Part shown: one piece after another, positions 5,158-5,515 of the stretch | How the letters are laid out: each line of letters starts with the position of its first letter | How positions within the stretch are numbered: position 1 is the first letter of the stretch | Origin: Candidatus Rokubacteria bacterium RIFCSPLOWO2_02_FULL_72_37 | GTDB lineage: Bacteria > Methylomirabilota > Methylomirabilia > Rokubacteriales > CSP1-6 | Direction of reading: 5' to 3' | DNA length: 5,515 nt | NCBI GenBank assembly: GCA_001790315.1 | Contig: MGCE01000073.1 | Span: 1 to 5,515 of the forward strand | Program-made: the position numbers and the translations under genes | Notes under the pieces: model-generated | Databases searched by the model: none | Told to the model about the DNA's origin: nothing | Seen by the model: only the letters and a program-made list of their open reading frames with translations

Positions 5158-5515
5158 GCCGCGCCACCGTCGCCGGTGTGGTCGTCGACGGCCTCCGGCG
5201 CGCGGGAACGTCCCGCATCTTCGGCGTGCCGGGCGCGGGCGCGCCGCTGGCGCTGCTCGACGCGGCCCGCGCGGCGGCGCTCACGGTCGTGCTCGCCTAC
5301 GGAGAATCGGCGGCGTGCGTCATGGCCGCGGTGACGGCCGATCTCACCGATGCGCCGGGCGTCGCGAGCGTCGGCGCGAGCGCGGGGGTGGTCGCCGCCG
5401 CCGCGGGGGTCGCGCACGCGGTCCTCGATCGGTCGCCCCTGGTCCTGCTGACCGACCGCCACCCGCGCGAGGTGCTGGGCTGCAAGGCGAGCGTCGTGGT
5501 CGACGGCGAGACGGC
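5154..5515 (+). CDS. thiamine diphosphate-dependent enzyme, N-terminal Pyr-type domain (acetolactate synthase/decarboxylase-like; 3' truncated)
   Basis: From GTG 5154 a frame runs open to the window end, giving 120 residues; the 3' end is missing. The start overlaps the aminotransferase stop in the form GTGA with no clear Shine-Dalgarno, typical of coupled translation. The sequence follows the TPP_enzyme_N pattern: VAGVVVDGLRRAGTSRIFGVPGAGAPLALLDA (6-37), then YGESAACVMAA (49-59), whose E51 is where the cofactor-activating glutamate of the family lies, then the TDAPGVASVGASAGVVAAAAGVAHAV stretch (65-90) and DRSPLVLLTD (92-101), the family's 'pl(l/v)..tg' strand. The usual S/T-GPG turn after the third strand appears as ASAGV, a departure from acetolactate synthases, and the common HE is YGE. 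Candidates are acetolactate synthase-like, benzoylformate- or sulfopyruvate/phosphonopyruvate-type decarboxylases. Without the C-terminal ThDP-binding domain the reaction cannot be named. Pairing with an aminotransferase suggests 2-oxo acid metabolism (inference). Confidence 0.82.
   Translation, partial: MSRATVAGVVVDGLRRAGTSRIFGVPGAGAPLALLDAARAAALTVVLAYGESAACVMAAVTADLTDAPGVASVGASAGVVAAAAGVAHAVLDRSPLVLLTDRHPREVLGCKASVVVDGET

Noticed and set aside
1..5515. CRISPR arrays, tRNA/rRNA genes, insertion sequences, prophage or attachment sites
   Set aside because: No repeated spacer pattern, cloverleaf-like segment, transposase or integrase motif, or terminal repeats were found on either strand.

Overview
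The window is very GC-rich (about 70% by eye), with almost no AT-rich spacing, strong G/C bias at third codon positions and tightly packed genes. It looks like a chromosomal piece of a high-GC, free-living soil or subsurface bacterium. Candidatus Rokubacteria/Methylomirabilota or a deltaproteobacterial-type lineage would fit, but no rRNA or marker gene is present to prove it. There are no tRNAs, mobile elements or CRISPR arrays.

Layout. (1) Plus-strand cluster, 1-2236: the 3' end of a sensor histidine kinase fused to a receiver domain; a crotonase-family acyl-CoA enzyme that starts 14 nt later behind a good Shine-Dalgarno; and, 11 nt further on, a glutaredoxin-like/DinB-like fusion gene. (2) A perfect 10-bp inverted repeat at 2292-2325 separates this cluster from a converging minus-strand pair. 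(3) Minus strand, 3934 to 2330: a formylglycine-generating-enzyme-like (Sumf1 domain) protein, followed 15 nt later by an eight-helix membrane protein built from two tandem copies of a four-helix unit. (4) Plus strand, 3973 to the window end: a class I/II PLP aminotransferase, transcribed divergently from a short 38-bp intergenic region with a consensus TATAAT box. Its stop overlaps the GTG start of a ThDP-dependent enzyme N-terminal domain (acetolactate synthase/decarboxylase type), which runs off the window.

The most important observation is the gene at 1490-2236. Its reading frame is interrupted at codon 11 by an in-frame TGA, at the exact place where the first cysteine of a glutaredoxin CxxC motif belongs (RPG-[TGA]-SSC). 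The frame is otherwise open, has strong coding bias on both sides of the TGA and has a Shine-Dalgarno upstream. Twenty nucleotides after the TGA lies a 6-bp perfect G/C-rich hairpin whose loop begins with GG, as expected for a bacterial SECIS element. The simplest reading is a selenoprotein: a UxxC glutaredoxin-like domain fused to a DinB-like putative thiol-transferase domain with an intact His triad. Conventional gene callers would cut it to a 218-residue protein starting at GTG 1580 and lose the active site.

Two other proteins keep the fold of a famous enzyme but not its classical catalytic residues. The crotonase lacks both hydratase glutamates but has a PaaG-like aspartate. The Sumf1 protein lacks both formylglycine-generating cysteines.
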